Of a stretch of DNA of 64,000 bases, positions 15,577-26,413 are shown one piece after another. The DNA comes from Fulvimarina manganoxydans (GTDB lineage: Bacteria > Pseudomonadota > Alphaproteobacteria > Rhizobiales > Rhizobiaceae). The translations under genes were made by a program, and so were the position numbers. The DNA is taken from NCBI RefSeq assembly GCF_900176465.1, contig NZ_FWXR01000004.1, positions 62,001 to 126,000 on the forward strand, written 5' to 3'. A model generated the notes under the pieces. It saw nothing but the letters and a program-made list of their open reading frames with translations, was not told the DNA's origin and searched no databases. The stretch's first letter is position 1. The number at the start of each line of letters is the position of its first letter.

Positions 15577-16176
15577 ATGAGCGCTCTTCGAGATGATCGA
15601 TCGCCGATGACGGCAGATGAATTCCTAGCCTGGTCCGCAAGCTGGGGGGAGGGCGAGCGCTATGAGCTCGTCGACGGCATTCCGGTCCGTCTGCAAGCCG
15701 AGCGCATCGCCCATGCGATGGTGAAACTTTCGATCGCCATCGAAATGCGTCGTGCGCTCAGAGCGGCCGAGCGATCGACCTGCCACGCTTTCATCGATGG
15801 CGTCAGCGTCCGCATCGCCGAGGATACGCTTCGCGAGCCTGACGTGCTCGTTCACTGCGGGCCATTCGATCCCAACAGCAAGATTGCGGACAATCCCGTG
15901 GTTCTCGTCGAGGTCGTCTCGCCGAGCTCGGCCACCACTGATCGCGAACGCAAGCTGATTGATTATTTCGCGATTCCCTCGGTCCGGCATTATCTTGTCG
16001 TTCTGATCCCGGACCGGCGGGTCATCCACTATGAACGCGCGATCGAAGGCGGAGGCTTTCAGGTTCGTATCGCTGGGTCTGCGGACGAATTGTCGCTCGA
16101 CCCGCCAGGAATCAGACTGGCTGTCGCCGAATTCTTCGCCGATTTGCCCGAAGATGCGGGCTCCGGGGAGGCTTGA
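15577..16176 (+). CDS. Uma2-family (DUF820) putative endonuclease
   Basis: A 199-aa protein with the PD-(D/E)xK-type core of the Uma2 family: WSASWGEGERYELVDG near the N-terminus, REPDVLVHCG (about residue 87), VVLVEVVSPSS and RKLIDYFAIPSVRHYLVV. Members are widespread in bacteria with large copy numbers in cyanobacteria; the biological substrate is unknown. It sits between nuoD and nuoE with about 100 bases on each side, so it looks like an insertion into the cluster. Its own promoter is likely, given the upstream terminator. Confidence 0.8.
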   Translation: MSALRDDRSPMTADEFLAWSASWGEGERYELVDGIPVRLQAERIAHAMVKLSIAIEMRRALRAAERSTCHAFIDGVSVRIAEDTLREPDVLVHCGPFDPNSKIADNPVVLVEVVSPSSATTDRERKLIDYFAIPSVRHYLVVLIPDRRVIHYERAIEGGGFQVRIAGSADELSLDPPGIRLAVAEFFADLPEDAGSGEA

Positions 16177-16303
16177 GGGCCAGACCCCTTGTGCCGATTG
16201 CCGCAATGCGGCAGGGATTGCTCATTCTGCTGGCCTTTTGCCCAGCCTGTGATAGAACGCGCCGAAACCGCGCTTATTGAAATGGTTCCAGAGTCGAGGT
16301 CCG

Positions 16304-17785
16304 ATGTCCGTTCGACGTCTCGCGGATGATGCCGTCCAGCCTAAGAGCTTCGCCTTCACAGACGAAAACGCCGCCTGGGCCGATCAGACGATTCGCAAAT
16401 ATCCGGAAGGCCGCCAGCAATCGGCGGTGATTCCGTTGCTCATGCGTGCCCAGGAGCAAGATGGTTGGGTGACGAAGGCCGCCATTGAGCATGTGGCGGA
16501 CCGGCTCGGTATGCCGCTCATTCGTGTGCTCGAAGTCGCGACCTTCTACACCCAGTTCATGCTGGCCCCGGTTGGCACGCGAGCCCATATCCAGGTCTGC
16601 GGCACGACGCCTTGCATGCTGCGCGGCGCAGAAGATCTGAAGGCGGTGTGCAAGAAGCACATTCACGCCGAGCCATTCCATCGAAACGAATCGGGCACGC
16701 TGTCCTGGGAAGAGGTCGAGTGCCAGGGCGCCTGCGTGAACGCGCCGATGGTGATGATCTTCAAGGACGCCTATGAGGATCTGACGCCCGAGCGTCTCGA
16801 AGAGATTATCGAGGCGTTCGATGCCGGCAAGGGGGCGAGCATCAAGCCTGGCCCGCAGAACGGTCGCCATCTGTCGGTACCGATCGGTGGGCTGACCTCC
16901 CTGACAGGCGACTATGACGACTTGATCCAGGAGCAGGAGCAGGAATTTGGCCACGGCCCGGCCAATGGTGCGTCTGATCAAGGCATTGGCGGCGGTGCCG
17001 CTTCGACGCCGCCTTCAAAGGCCGGTCGCCCCGATACGCAGACGCCCTATACCGACAAGGCGATCGGCGGTGCCGGCAAGGCCGAGGACGGCAATGTCCC
17101 GGATGCCTCCGAGGATATGGAGAGCGAGAAACTCGTCGCTGAAGCTCACCAGCCGGCTTCCGGTCAGGAGGGCGGCGCGCGTGAGGGCGGCACCGGCGAG
17201 GCCGAGCGTGATGCGGCCGAGACCGATCATGTGACAGCCGACGACGGCGAGGCCGATCGCGCGGCTTCAGGTGGCGACATCATCGGCAAAGAGGCTGCGG
17301 CCCGTGCGGCGATCATTGCGCCGAGTCATAAGCTGGATGATGCCGAAGGAGCCGTCGTCGGCTCCGAGCGCAAGGACGCCGATCTCGTCAATCGCAACGC
17401 TCGGCAACTGGAAGGCGAGCGGACCGGCACGGATGATGTGAGCTCAGGCGCGGCCCATGACGACACATTCGCGTCCGAGGCTCAAGGCGATCAGGGTGAT
17501 CCCGCCCATGGTCCTGCCGGAGAGGGCGAGAAGCCGCAGGATCTGCTCGCGGAGCCGAAGGGCGAAAAGGACGATCTTCAGGCGATCAAGGGGATCGGGC
17601 CTGTGATCGAGGCCAAGCTCAACGAGTTGGGCGTCTATCACTTCTGGCAGATCGCCGCATGGCGCGAGAAAGAGCTCGTCTGGGTGGATAATTATCTTAA
17701 CTTCAGAGGGCGTGCGGTCCGTGATCGATGGACCGAACAGGCGAAAACCCTCGCCGATGGCGGCCAGACGCCGTCCGGTTCGTAA
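16304..17785 (+). CDS. nuoE: NADH-quinone oxidoreductase subunit E with C-terminal HhH extension
   Basis: Residues 1 to about 190 are a standard NuoE/24-kDa subunit with the N1a [2Fe-2S] ligands in VCGTTPC and ECQGAC. A very acidic, Gly/Ala/Asp/Glu-rich linker of about 210 residues follows, then a helix-hairpin-helix-like domain (about 423-493: [20 protein letters not shown]). Similar HhH tails are known on rhizobial NuoE and on some L21 proteins; their role is unclear. ATG at 16304 ([13 protein letters not shown]) matches relatives. The total of 493 aa is about three times the bacterial norm. Confidence 0.93.
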   Translation: MSVRRLADDAVQPKSFAFTDENAAWADQTIRKYPEGRQQSAVIPLLMRAQEQDGWVTKAAIEHVADRLGMPLIRVLEVATFYTQFMLAPVGTRAHIQVCGTTPCMLRGAEDLKAVCKKHIHAEPFHRNESGTLSWEEVECQGACVNAPMVMIFKDAYEDLTPERLEEIIEAFDAGKGASIKPGPQNGRHLSVPIGGLTSLTGDYDDLIQEQEQEFGHGPANGASDQGIGGGAASTPPSKAGRPDTQTPYTDKAIGGAGKAEDGNVPDASEDMESEKLVAEAHQPASGQEGGAREGGTGEAERDAAETDHVTADDGEADRAASGGDIIGKEAAARAAIIAPSHKLDDAEGAVVGSERKDADLVNRNARQLEGERTGTDDVSSGAAHDDTFASEAQGDQGDPAHGPAGEGEKPQDLLAEPKGEKDDLQAIKGIGPVIEAKLNELGVYHFWQIAAWREKELVWVDNYLNFRGRAVRDRWTEQAKTLADGGQTPSGS

Positions 17786-17808
17786 GTTGCCAGAAGGAGC
17801 GGAGACCC

Positions 17809-19113
17809 ATGCTTTCCGATAAGGACCGCATCTTCACCAATATCTACGGGCTCCGCGACAAGAGCCTGAAGGCGGCCATGAAGCGTGGCCATTTCGACGG
17901 CACCGCCGACATCATCGGCAAGGGGCGTGACTGGATCATCAATGAGATGAAGGCGTCGGGCCTTCGCGGGCGCGGCGGCGCCGGCTTTCCGACCGGTCTC
18001 AAATGGTCCTTCATGCCGAAGGAGTCCGACGGCCGCCCCCATTATCTCGTCGTCAATGCCGACGAATCCGAACCTGGGACCTGCAAGGACCGGGAGATCA
18101 TGCGCAACGACCCGTTCACGCTGGTCGAGGGTTGTGTAATCGCCGGCTTTGCCATGGGGGCCCATACGGCCTTCATCTATATTCGCGGCGAATATATCCG
18201 CGAGCGCGAGGCGCTGCAGCGGGCCGTCGACGAATGCTATGAGGCCGGCCTTCTCGGGCGCGACAACAAATGCGGCTGGGATTTTGACATCGTCGTCCAT
18301 CACGGTGCGGGCGCCTATATCTGCGGCGAAGAGACGGCGCTGATCGAAAGCCTGGAAGGCAAGAAGGGCCAGCCCCGGCTGAAGCCGCCCTTCCCGGCGA
18401 ATGTCGGCCTTTATGGTTGCCCTTCGACGGTCAACAATGTGGAGTCGATCGCGGTCGCGCCGACCATTCTGCGCCGTGGCGGCGGTTGGTTCGCTGGCAT
18501 TGGGCGTCAGAACAACACCGGCACGAAGCTTTTCTGCGTCTCCGGCCATGTGGAGCAGCCCTGCACGGTCGAGGAGGCCATGGGCATCTCGTTCCGCGAG
18601 CTGATCGAGAAGCATTGCGGCGGCATTCGTGGCGGTTGGGACAATCTGTTGGCGGTCATCCCCGGCGGCTCGTCTGTCCCTCTCGTTCCGGGCGCTGACA
18701 TTATCGACACGCCGATGGATTTCGACGGCTTGCGCGACATCAAGACCTCGCTTGGCACTGCGGCGGTCATCGTCATGGACAAGTCCACCGACATTGTGAA
18801 GGCGATCGCCCGCATTTCCTATTTCTATAAGCATGAGAGCTGCGGTCAGTGCACGCCCTGCCGCGAGGGCACGGGCTGGATGTGGCGCGTCATGGAGCGC
18901 ATGGCCGTGGGCAACGCGCAGAAGCGTGAGATCGACATGCTGCTTCAGGTGACGAAGCAGGTCGAAGGCCACACGATCTGTGCTCTCGGCGATGCGGCAG
19001 CCTGGCCGATCCAGGGCTTGGTGCGCCATTTCCGTGCCGAGATCGAGCGTCGCATTGACGAATTCAGCCGCGATGCCGATGCCGATCGGCCGACCTTGGT
19101 GGCTGCGGAGTAA
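17809..19113 (+). CDS. nuoF: NADH-quinone oxidoreductase subunit F
   Basis: 434-aa subunit that binds FMN and NADH and cluster N3. [13 protein letters not shown] and [19 protein letters not shown] are the nucleotide sites, and [10 protein letters not shown] with [14 protein letters not shown] supply the four N3 ligands. ATG at 17809 has AAGGAG upstream. It follows nuoE by 23 bases and is followed by a small coupled gene. Confidence 0.96.
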   Translation: MLSDKDRIFTNIYGLRDKSLKAAMKRGHFDGTADIIGKGRDWIINEMKASGLRGRGGAGFPTGLKWSFMPKESDGRPHYLVVNADESEPGTCKDREIMRNDPFTLVEGCVIAGFAMGAHTAFIYIRGEYIREREALQRAVDECYEAGLLGRDNKCGWDFDIVVHHGAGAYICGEETALIESLEGKKGQPRLKPPFPANVGLYGCPSTVNNVESIAVAPTILRRGGGWFAGIGRQNNTGTKLFCVSGHVEQPCTVEEAMGISFRELIEKHCGGIRGGWDNLLAVIPGGSSVPLVPGADIIDTPMDFDGLRDIKTSLGTAAVIVMDKSTDIVKAIARISYFYKHESCGQCTPCREGTGWMWRVMERMAVGNAQKREIDMLLQVTKQVEGHTICALGDAAAWPIQGLVRHFRAEIERRIDEFSRDADADRPTLVAAE

Positions 19114-19115
19114 GG

Positions 19116-19370
19116 ATGATGGCAGGCGAGCCGGACAATCTGGTCTTGGGACTGCTGCGCGAGATCCGCGCGAAGCTCGAAGACCATGATCCCAGGTTCG
19201 ACGAGATGAGTGGTCGGCTCGCTCATCTCGAACAGCGCAACGACGAAATTCACGAGACGATGTACACGATCGCCGGTTTCGCCACCCATGCGAATGTCCG
19301 GCACGAGCGGGTCAGCGAGCGGCGGAAGTCGCTCGAAGGCCGCATTGATCGTCTGGAAGAGAAAGTATGA
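19116..19370 (+). CDS. Small coiled-coil protein within the nuo operon, 84 aa
   Basis: Two bases separate it from nuoF, and its stop overlaps the nuoG start by ATGA, so it is translated with complex I. The sequence is almost all charged helix (LLREIRAKLEDHDPRF, then a heptad-like EMSGRLAHLEQRNDE, then [16 protein letters not shown]), so it probably forms a coiled coil. Similar small rhizobial proteins of unknown role exist, often in unrelated places. Function unknown; assembly factor, antitoxin-like or accessory subunit are all open. Confidence 0.7.
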   Translation: MMAGEPDNLVLGLLREIRAKLEDHDPRFDEMSGRLAHLEQRNDEIHETMYTIAGFATHANVRHERVSERRKSLEGRIDRLEEKV

Positions 19371-21448
19371 CCATGGCGAAACTCAAGGTCGACGGCAGGG
19401 AGATCGAGGTTCCGGATCACTACACGCTGCTTCAGGCGTGCGAGGAGGCCGGTGCCGAGGTTCCGCGTTTCTGTTTCCATGAGCGGCTGTCGATTGCCGG
19501 CAATTGCCGCATGTGTCTGGTCGAGGTGAAGGGTGGACCGCCCAAGCCTGCGGCCTCCTGCGCCATGGGCGTGCGCGATCTCCGCCCGGGCCCTAATGGC
19601 GAGGCGCCGGAAGTCTTTACCACGACGCCGATGGTGAAAAAGGCCCGCGAGGGCGTGATGGAATTCCTGCTGATCAACCATCCGCTGGACTGCCCGATCT
19701 GTGATCAGGGCGGCGAGTGCGATCTTCAGGACCAGGCCATGGCCTATGGCGTCGATTCCTCGCGCTATAAGGAAAACAAGCGCGCGGTTGAGGACAAATA
19801 TATCGGCCCGCTCGTCAAGACGATCATGACGCGCTGCATCCATTGCACACGCTGTGTTCGCTTCACGACGGAGGTCGCCGGCATTTCCGAGCTCGGCCTC
19901 GTCGGCCGGGGTGAGGACGCCGAGATCACGACCTATCTCGAACAGGCAATGACCTCCGAGCTTCAGGGCAATGTCATCGACCTCTGCCCGGTCGGCGCGC
20001 TGACCTCACGCCCCTACGCCTATCAAGCGCGGCCCTGGGAGCTGACCAAGACCGAGACGATCGACGTCATGGACGCCGTCGGTTCGGCCATTCGCGTCGA
20101 CACGCGCGGCCGCGAGGTGATGCGCATCATGCCGCGCATCAACGAGGCGGTGAACGAGGAGTGGATCTCCGACAAGACGCGCTTCGTCTGGGACGGGCTC
20201 CGCACCCAGCGTCTCGACCGTCCCTATGTGCGGCGCGACGGCCGTCTTCAGCCGGCAAGCTGGCAGGAAGCCTTCGCAGCCGTAAAGGCCAAGGTCGACG
20301 CGACCGATCCGTCCCGCATTGGCGCGATCGCCGGCGATCTGTCCGCCGTCGAAGAGATGTGGGCGATGAAGCGGCTGATGGCAGAGCTCGGCTCGGCCCA
20401 TATCGACTGCCGGCAGGACGGCTCGATCAACCATCCGGCCGACGGTCGTGCCTCCTACATCTTCAACTCGACCATCGCCGGGATTGAGGATGCCGATGCG
20501 CTTCTCATCGTCGGGGCCAATCCGCGTTTCGAGGCCTCCGTCCTCAACGCCCGGATCCGCAAGCGTTGGCGTCTCGGCAACTTCCCGGTCGGCGTGATCG
20601 GTCAGAATTCCGATCTTCGTTTCGACTACACCTATCTTGGCGCCGGCACCGATACGCTGTCCAATATCGAGGGCGCGAGCCAGGGCTTCTTCGACGCATT
20701 GAAGAACGCCGAACGTCCGATGATCATCGTCGGCCAGGGCGTGTTGAAGGGTGAAAACGGTTCGGCGATCCTGTCGTCCGTCGCCGCGCTCGCTCGCGAG
20801 ATCGGCGCGGTCACCGAAGGCTGGAACGGCTTCAACGTTCTGCAGACGGCGGCCTCGCGCGTCGGCGGTCTCGATATCGGCTTCGTGCCGGGAGAGGGCG
20901 GCAAGACCGCTGCGGAGATGGCGTCGGGCGGTGTCGACCTTCTCTTCTCCATGGGGGCCGACGAGATCGAGATCGGCGAAGGGCCCTTCGTCGTCTATAT
21001 GGGAACCCATGGCGATCGCGGCGCCCATCGCGCCGATGTCATTCTACCCTGCGGCGCCTATACCGAGAAGTCGGGTACCTATGTGAATCTCGAAGGCCGG
21101 GCACAGGTCGCAAGCCGCGCGGCCTTCCCTCCGGGCGAAGCGCGCGAGGATTGGGCGGTGATCCGCGCCCTTTCGGCGGTGGTCGGGCATACGCTGCCCT
21201 TCGACTCGCTCCTCGAGCTGCGCCGCGAGATCTACGAGGCGCACGGCTTCATGCGCAGCGATGCGATCGTCGCCGCCGATGCCGACGCGATCACCAAGCT
21301 CGCCGATCGTGCGGGCCAGCTCGCATCCATGACCTTCGCCTCGCCGATCGAGGATTTCTACCTCACCAATCCGATCGCGCGTGCGTCCAAGGTCATGGCC
21401 GAATGTTCGCAGCTCGCCCAGGGCACCAAACTCGAAGCAGCGGAATAA
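19367..21448 (+). CDS. nuoG: NADH-quinone oxidoreductase subunit G
   Basis: 693-aa subunit with an N-terminal ferredoxin domain (CFHE..., GNCRMCLVE), then [18 protein letters not shown], then a 4Fe-4S pair starting [10 protein letters not shown] and CPVGALTS, followed by a molybdopterin-oxidoreductase-like domain without cofactor. It wires electrons from NuoF to NuoI. The long C-terminal half shows the usual [15 protein letters not shown] motif. Start is coupled to the 84-aa gene. Confidence 0.96.
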   Translation: MTMAKLKVDGREIEVPDHYTLLQACEEAGAEVPRFCFHERLSIAGNCRMCLVEVKGGPPKPAASCAMGVRDLRPGPNGEAPEVFTTTPMVKKAREGVMEFLLINHPLDCPICDQGGECDLQDQAMAYGVDSSRYKENKRAVEDKYIGPLVKTIMTRCIHCTRCVRFTTEVAGISELGLVGRGEDAEITTYLEQAMTSELQGNVIDLCPVGALTSRPYAYQARPWELTKTETIDVMDAVGSAIRVDTRGREVMRIMPRINEAVNEEWISDKTRFVWDGLRTQRLDRPYVRRDGRLQPASWQEAFAAVKAKVDATDPSRIGAIAGDLSAVEEMWAMKRLMAELGSAHIDCRQDGSINHPADGRASYIFNSTIAGIEDADALLIVGANPRFEASVLNARIRKRWRLGNFPVGVIGQNSDLRFDYTYLGAGTDTLSNIEGASQGFFDALKNAERPMIIVGQGVLKGENGSAILSSVAALAREIGAVTEGWNGFNVLQTAASRVGGLDIGFVPGEGGKTAAEMASGGVDLLFSMGADEIEIGEGPFVVYMGTHGDRGAHRADVILPCGAYTEKSGTYVNLEGRAQVASRAAFPPGEAREDWAVIRALSAVVGHTLPFDSLLELRREIYEAHGFMRSDAIVAADADAITKLADRAGQLASMTFASPIEDFYLTNPIARASKVMAECSQLAQGTKLEAAE

Positions 21449-21461
21449 GGGACAGACAGGC

Positions 21462-22514
21462 GTGGAAGACTTCTTCTCCCTCTATCTATGGCCGGCGATC
21501 GTGATGATCGCGCAGAGCGTCCTGTTCCTGGTCGTGCTGCTGGTCCTTATCGCTTACATCCTGTTGGCCGACCGCAAGGTCTGGGCGGCGGTGCAGCTTC
21601 GGCGCGGGCCCAATGTGGTCGGGCCCTTCGGCCTGTTCCAATCCTTCGCCGATCTCTTGAAGTTCGTCCTGAAGGAGCCGGTGGTTCCGGCGAGTTCGGA
21701 CAAGCCGGTCTTCCTGCTTGCGCCGCTCGTCGCCGTGACGCTGGCGCTTGCGACCTTCGCGGTGATCCCCGTGGCGCAAGGCTGGGTGATCGCCGACATC
21801 AATATCGGCATCCTCTACGTCTTCGCCATCTCTTCGCTTGAGGTCTATGGCGTGATCATGGGCGGCTGGGCGTCGAACTCGAAATATGCCTTTCTCGGCG
21901 CGCTCCGCTCCGCCGCGCAGATGGTGTCCTACGAGGTCTCGATCGGCTTCGTCATCGTCTGCGTCCTTCTTTGCGTCGGATCGCTGAACCTCACCGATAT
22001 CGTCATGGCTCAAACCACGGGCCTCGGAACGATGGTCGGCCTGCCGAGCTCCTTCCTCGATTGGCATTGGCTCGGCCTGTTCCCGATGTTCATCGTCTTC
22101 TTCATCTCGGCGCTCGCCGAGACGAACCGGCCGCCTTTCGATCTGCCGGAGGCCGAATCCGAGCTCGTTGCCGGCTTCATGGTCGAATATGGCTCGACCC
22201 CCTACATGATGTTCATGCTGGGTGAGTATGCGGCCATCACCTTGATGTGCTGCCTGACGACCATCCTGTTCCTCGGCGGCTGGCTGCCTCCGGTCGACTT
22301 CTTCCTCATCAACTGGGTGCCGGGCATCGTCTGGTTCATGCTGAAGGCCGGTCTCGTCTTCTTCATGTTCGCGCTGGTGAAGGCCTTCGTGCCTCGTTAC
22401 CGCTACGATCAGCTGATGCAGCTTGGCTGGAAGGTCTTCCTGCCGCTGTCGCTTGCCATGGTAGTGATCACGGCCTTCGTCATCCAGCTCTTCGGCTGGG
22501 GGGCAGCGGCTTGA
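21462..22514 (+). CDS. nuoH: NADH-quinone oxidoreductase subunit H
   Basis: 350-aa membrane subunit with eight helices that forms the quinone chamber with NuoB/NuoD. Conserved loops are [15 protein letters not shown] (about residues 37-51) and [23 protein letters not shown] at 21462 gives the standard short N-terminus; the frame is open further upstream inside nuoG. The stop overlaps the start of the next small gene. Confidence 0.95.
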   Translation: MEDFFSLYLWPAIVMIAQSVLFLVVLLVLIAYILLADRKVWAAVQLRRGPNVVGPFGLFQSFADLLKFVLKEPVVPASSDKPVFLLAPLVAVTLALATFAVIPVAQGWVIADINIGILYVFAISSLEVYGVIMGGWASNSKYAFLGALRSAAQMVSYEVSIGFVIVCVLLCVGSLNLTDIVMAQTTGLGTMVGLPSSFLDWHWLGLFPMFIVFFISALAETNRPPFDLPEAESELVAGFMVEYGSTPYMMFMLGEYAAITLMCCLTTILFLGGWLPPVDFFLINWVPGIVWFMLKAGLVFFMFALVKAFVPRYRYDQLMQLGWKVFLPLSLAMVVITAFVIQLFGWGAAA

Positions 22515-22723
22515 TGGGCGATCCGGCGATCATCGGAGCGCTGGCGGGCCTGGCGCTCGGGATCGTCGACTTCGTCGTCCTCGGCTTCGTGAAGGCGAGG
22601 ATGGCGGCCGAGAGACCCTCGGAGCGCCTTGGCGCCTCAGTCGCGATCGAAATCGCGCGGGTGTCGCAACTGATACTCTTCCCGCTGGTCGGCTGGTTCG
22701 TCGGACCGGCCTTGATGGGATGA
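22514..22723 (+). CDS. Small two-helix membrane protein coupled to nuoH, 69 aa
   Basis: The ATG at 22514 lies in a TGATG overlap with the nuoH stop. The product has two hydrophobic segments (IIGALAGLALGIVDFVVLGF and LILFPLVGWFVGPALM) separated by a charged amphipathic stretch. I do not recognise it, and it is not one of the 14 standard Nuo subunits. Translational coupling between nuoH and nuoI suggests a role in or next to complex I. Confidence 0.6.
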   Translation: MGDPAIIGALAGLALGIVDFVVLGFVKARMAAERPSERLGASVAIEIARVSQLILFPLVGWFVGPALMG

Positions 22724-22846
22724 CGCCGAAGCCCGAAGAGCTGGAACCGGCTCCTCGGGTCGCAAAGGATCGACGGGAGGCGGCGCCGAGCGCCGTTTGC
22801 CTTGGCGCGGACAGGCCGCGTCGACACTATTGATTGGGAACTGATC

Positions 22847-23338
22847 ATGTCCGCGATCGCACAGACGCTCAGATCTTTCATGCTCATCGAGTTCGTGAAG
22901 GCGATCGGCCTTTCGATGCGCTACTTCTTCAAGCCGAAGGCGACGCTGAACTATCCCTTCGAGAAGGGACCGGTCAGCCCGCGTTTCCGGGGAGAGCACG
23001 CGCTGCGCCGTTATCCGAACGGCCAGGAGCGTTGTATCGCCTGCAAGCTTTGCGAGGCGATCTGCCCGGCTCAGGCGATCACGATCGAGGCGGGACCCCG
23101 GCAGAACGACGGCACGCGCCGCACGATCCGCTACGACATCGACATGGTGAAGTGCATCTATTGTGGCTTCTGCCAGGAAGCCTGCCCGGTCGACGCCATC
23201 GTCGAAGGCCCGAATTTCGAATTCGCGACCGAGACGCGCGAAGAGCTCTATTACGACAAACAGAAACTGCTCGCCAACGGCGATCGCTGGGAGCGGGAAC
23301 TCGCCCGCAACATTGCGCTCGACGCGCCGTACAGGTAA
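22847..23338 (+). CDS. nuoI: NADH-quinone oxidoreductase subunit I
   Basis: 163-aa ferredoxin-like subunit with two [4Fe-4S] motifs, [12 protein letters not shown] and [12 protein letters not shown] (clusters N6a and N6b), linking NuoG to NuoB. ATG at 22847 ([12 protein letters not shown]) matches alphaproteobacterial relatives. It lies about 120 bases after the small membrane protein gene. Confidence 0.96.
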   Translation: MSAIAQTLRSFMLIEFVKAIGLSMRYFFKPKATLNYPFEKGPVSPRFRGEHALRRYPNGQERCIACKLCEAICPAQAITIEAGPRQNDGTRRTIRYDIDMVKCIYCGFCQEACPVDAIVEGPNFEFATETREELYYDKQKLLANGDRWERELARNIALDAPYR

Positions 23339-23445
23339 GCCGACCCCACGCCCGCCCAGCGCCGGGAATCGCGGTCTCGATCACCTCGACTGACGAGGAG
23401 GACCGCTCCGGCCACGGGCGCTGAACGCGCCAACGAGGAGCCCCG

Positions 23446-24063
23446 ATGCTCGGTCTTCAGGCACTCTTTTTCTATATCTTCGCCTTCATCGCGGTCGGTT
23501 CGGCCCTGATGGTGGTGTTTGCCAGGAATCCCGTCCATTCGGTTCTGTTCCTGATCCTGACCTTCGTCGCCTCGGCCGGGTTGTTCCTGCTTGCCGGCGC
23601 CGAGTTCCTGGCGCTCATTCTCATCGTCGTCTATGTCGGCGCCGTCGCCATCCTGTTCCTGTTCGTCGTCATGATGCTCGATCTCGACGTCGGACGGCTG
23701 AAGCAGGGCGCACTGGAATACGCGCCCTTTGGCGCGATTATCGGCATCGTGCTCCTAGCCGAACTCGTCATCGCCGCGACGGGCGGTTTTTCCGATCCGG
23801 TACTGTCGACCAATACGGCGCTGCCGATGGCGAGCATTCCGGCGGCGTCCAATATCGAGGCCTTGGGCAGCGTTCTCTACACACGCTACATCCTGTTCTT
23901 CCAGCTCGCAGGTCTGATCCTCTTCGTGGCCATGATCGGAGCGATCGTCTTGACCCTGCGCCACAAGGAAGGCGTCAAGCGCCAGTCGATCCCGCAGCAG
24001 GTCGCCCGCACGCCGGAAACGGCCATCGAGGTTCGCAAGGTCGAAAGCGGCCGCGGTATCTGA
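23446..24063 (+). CDS. nuoJ: NADH-quinone oxidoreductase subunit J
   Basis: 205-aa membrane subunit with five helices; the third carries [18 protein letters not shown], the pi-bulge helix that moves during the proton-pumping cycle. C-terminal 35 residues are a polar tail. It lies 107 bases after nuoI. Confidence 0.95.
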   Translation: MLGLQALFFYIFAFIAVGSALMVVFARNPVHSVLFLILTFVASAGLFLLAGAEFLALILIVVYVGAVAILFLFVVMMLDLDVGRLKQGALEYAPFGAIIGIVLLAELVIAATGGFSDPVLSTNTALPMASIPAASNIEALGSVLYTRYILFFQLAGLILFVAMIGAIVLTLRHKEGVKRQSIPQQVARTPETAIEVRKVESGRGI

Positions 24064-24085
24064 CGGGAACCGGAGAGGGGAAAAG

Positions 24086-24394
24086 ATGGAAATCGGTCTC
24101 AGCCAATATCTGACCGTCGCGGCGATCCTCTTCGTGATCGGCGTGTTCGGCATCTTCATGAACCGCAAGAATATCATCACGATCCTGATGTCGGTCGAGT
24201 TGATCCTCCTGTCGGTCAATCTCAATTTCGTGGCGTTCTCCGCCTTCCTGAACGACATTGTCGGTCAGGTCTTCGCGCTGTTCGTCCTCACGGTCGCAGC
24301 GGCTGAAGCGGCGATCGGCCTTGCGATCCTCGTTGTCTTCTTCCGCAATCGCGGCTCGATCGCCGTCGACGACGTCAACACGATGAAGGGCTGA
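24086..24394 (+). CDS. nuoK: NADH-quinone oxidoreductase subunit K
   Basis: 102-aa, three-helix subunit with the two key glutamates in [14 protein letters not shown] (helix 2) and [13 protein letters not shown] (helix 3) that carry protons across the bend of the membrane arm. RBS GGAGAGGGG lies just upstream. Confidence 0.96.
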   Translation: MEIGLSQYLTVAAILFVIGVFGIFMNRKNIITILMSVELILLSVNLNFVAFSAFLNDIVGQVFALFVLTVAAAEAAIGLAILVVFFRNRGSIAVDDVNTMKG

Positions 24395-24400
24395 CCGGCC

Positions 24401-26413
24401 GTGTATCAGATCATCGTCCTCCTTCCGCTCGCCGGCTTCCTCATCGCAGGTCTCGCCGGCAAGGCCATCGGCGCCAAGGCGTCGGAATACACGACCTCGT
24501 CCTTCCTGGTCATCGCGGCGGTCCTGTCCTGGATCGGCTTTCTTTCCTTCGGCTGGGGCGAGGGCGAGACGATCCGCGTCCAGATGCTGCAATGGATGCA
24601 GTCGGGCGGTCTCGACGTGTCTTGGTCGCTGCGCATCGACCGGCTGACCCTCATCATGTTGGTCGTCGTCAACACGGTCTCGGCCTTGGTGCATATCTAT
24701 TCGATCGGATACATGCACCACGATCCGCATCGGCCGCGCTTCTTCGCCTATCTGTCGCTCTTCACCTTCGCCATGCTGATGCTGGTGACGTCGAACAATC
24801 TCGTGCAGATGTTCTTCGGCTGGGAGGGCGTCGGCCTCGCATCCTATCTGCTGATCGGCTTCTGGTATAAGAAGCCCTCGGCCAACGCCGCCGCCATGAA
24901 GGCCTTCGTCGTCAACCGCGTCGGCGATTTCGGCTTCATCCTCGGCATTTTCGGCGTTTTCGTCCTGTTCGGCTCGGTCAATCTCGACACCATCTTCGCG
25001 GGCGCCGCGGACATCGCGGCCACGATGGGCGCTGAGGGCGGCGAAGCGGCCGCTGAAGCCGCAGGTCATGGCACTGCGGCGATGGGCGATGTCGTCCTGA
25101 ACTTCGCCGGTTATGCGCTGACCATGGGTGGAGCGCTGACGGCGGTCTGTCTTCTGATGTTCGTCGGTGCCATGGGCAAGTCGGCCCAGATCGGCCTCCA
25201 CACCTGGCTGCCGGACGCCATGGAAGGTCCGACCCCGGTCTCGGCCCTAATCCATGCGGCGACGATGGTCACCGCCGGCGTGTTCATGGTCGCGCGCATG
25301 TCGCCGGTCTTTGAACTCAGCCACACGGCCCTGACCTTCATTACCTTCATCGGTGCGACCACGGCCTTCTTTGCGGCTACGATCGGCCTTGTCCAGAACG
25401 ACATCAAGCGCGTCATCGCCTATTCGACCTGTTCGCAGCTTGGCTACATGTTCGTCGCTCTCGGCGTCGGCGCCTATTCGGTGGCGATCTTCCACCTCTT
25501 CACCCACGCATTCTTCAAGGCGCTTCTGTTCCTGGGTGCGGGCTCGGTCATCCATTCCGTGTCCGACGAGCAGGACATGCGGCGAATGGGTGGCCTGCGT
25601 AAGCACATCCCGATCACCTATTGGACTATGGTGATCGGCACCCTCGCGCTGACCGGCTTCCCGTTCACCGCGGGCTACTTCTCCAAGGATGCCATCATCG
25701 AGGCGGCCTTTGTCGGCCACAATGCCTTCGCCACCTATGGCTGGGGCATGACGGTGATCGCGGCGCTCCTGACAAGTTTCTACTCCTGGCGCCTCATCTT
25801 CATGACCTTCCATGGCAAGCCTCGCGCCTCGGCCGATGTCATGCATCATGTCCATGAGTCGCCGATGGTCATGCTGGTGCCGCTCTTCGTCCTGTCGGCG
25901 GGCGCGCTTCTGGCAGGCATTCTCTTCGAACACAGCTTCGTCGGCGAAGGCTACGAGCACTTCTGGCATGCAGCGCTGTTCACCGGCGCAGAGAACCATG
26001 TGCTCCATGACATGCACGAGGTGGCGTTCGGGATCGCAATCCTGCCGACCGTCATGATGGCGCTCGGTTTTGTCGTCGCCTATTGGATGTACGTGAAGGA
26101 CAAGGCGGCGCCGAAGCGCCTCGCCGAGACCCATCGCGGCCTTTACCGCTTCTTCCTCAATAAGTGGTACTTCGACGAGCTCTACAACGTCCTCTTCGTC
26201 CGCCCCGCCATGGCTGTGGGCCGCACGCTCTGGAAGACCGGCGACGGACGGATCATCGATGGCCTCGGACCCGACGGCGTTTCCGCGCGTGTCGTCGACG
26301 TCACCAACCGCGTCGTGCGTTTGCAGACCGGCTATCTCTATCACTACGCCTTCGCGATGCTCATCGGCGTCGCCGCGCTGGTCACCTGGATGATGCTCGG
26401 GGGAGCAAATTGA
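24401..26413 (+). CDS. nuoL: NADH-quinone oxidoreductase subunit L
   Basis: 670-aa antiporter-like subunit at the tip of the membrane arm, with about 16 helices and the long lateral helix. Family landmarks: [35 protein letters not shown] with the key lysine, and the [15 protein letters not shown] helix. GTG at 24401 follows nuoK by 6 bases. A Gly/Ala/Glu-rich insertion (about 208-225) lies in a loop. Confidence 0.96.
   Translation: MYQIIVLLPLAGFLIAGLAGKAIGAKASEYTTSSFLVIAAVLSWIGFLSFGWGEGETIRVQMLQWMQSGGLDVSWSLRIDRLTLIMLVVVNTVSALVHIYSIGYMHHDPHRPRFFAYLSLFTFAMLMLVTSNNLVQMFFGWEGVGLASYLLIGFWYKKPSANAAAMKAFVVNRVGDFGFILGIFGVFVLFGSVNLDTIFAGAADIAATMGAEGGEAAAEAAGHGTAAMGDVVLNFAGYALTMGGALTAVCLLMFVGAMGKSAQIGLHTWLPDAMEGPTPVSALIHAATMVTAGVFMVARMSPVFELSHTALTFITFIGATTAFFAATIGLVQNDIKRVIAYSTCSQLGYMFVALGVGAYSVAIFHLFTHAFFKALLFLGAGSVIHSVSDEQDMRRMGGLRKHIPITYWTMVIGTLALTGFPFTAGYFSKDAIIEAAFVGHNAFATYGWGMTVIAALLTSFYSWRLIFMTFHGKPRASADVMHHVHESPMVMLVPLFVLSAGALLAGILFEHSFVGEGYEHFWHAALFTGAENHVLHDMHEVAFGIAILPTVMMALGFVVAYWMYVKDKAAPKRLAETHRGLYRFFLNKWYFDELYNVLFVRPAMAVGRTLWKTGDGRIIDGLGPDGVSARVVDVTNRVVRLQTGYLYHYAFAMLIGVAALVTWMMLGGAN

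Noticed and set aside
12604-15578. Long minus-strand open frames (465 and 438 residues) opposite nuoB-nuoD
   Set aside because: They are shadows of high-GC coding sequence in another frame; the plus strand holds complete, conserved nuo genes.
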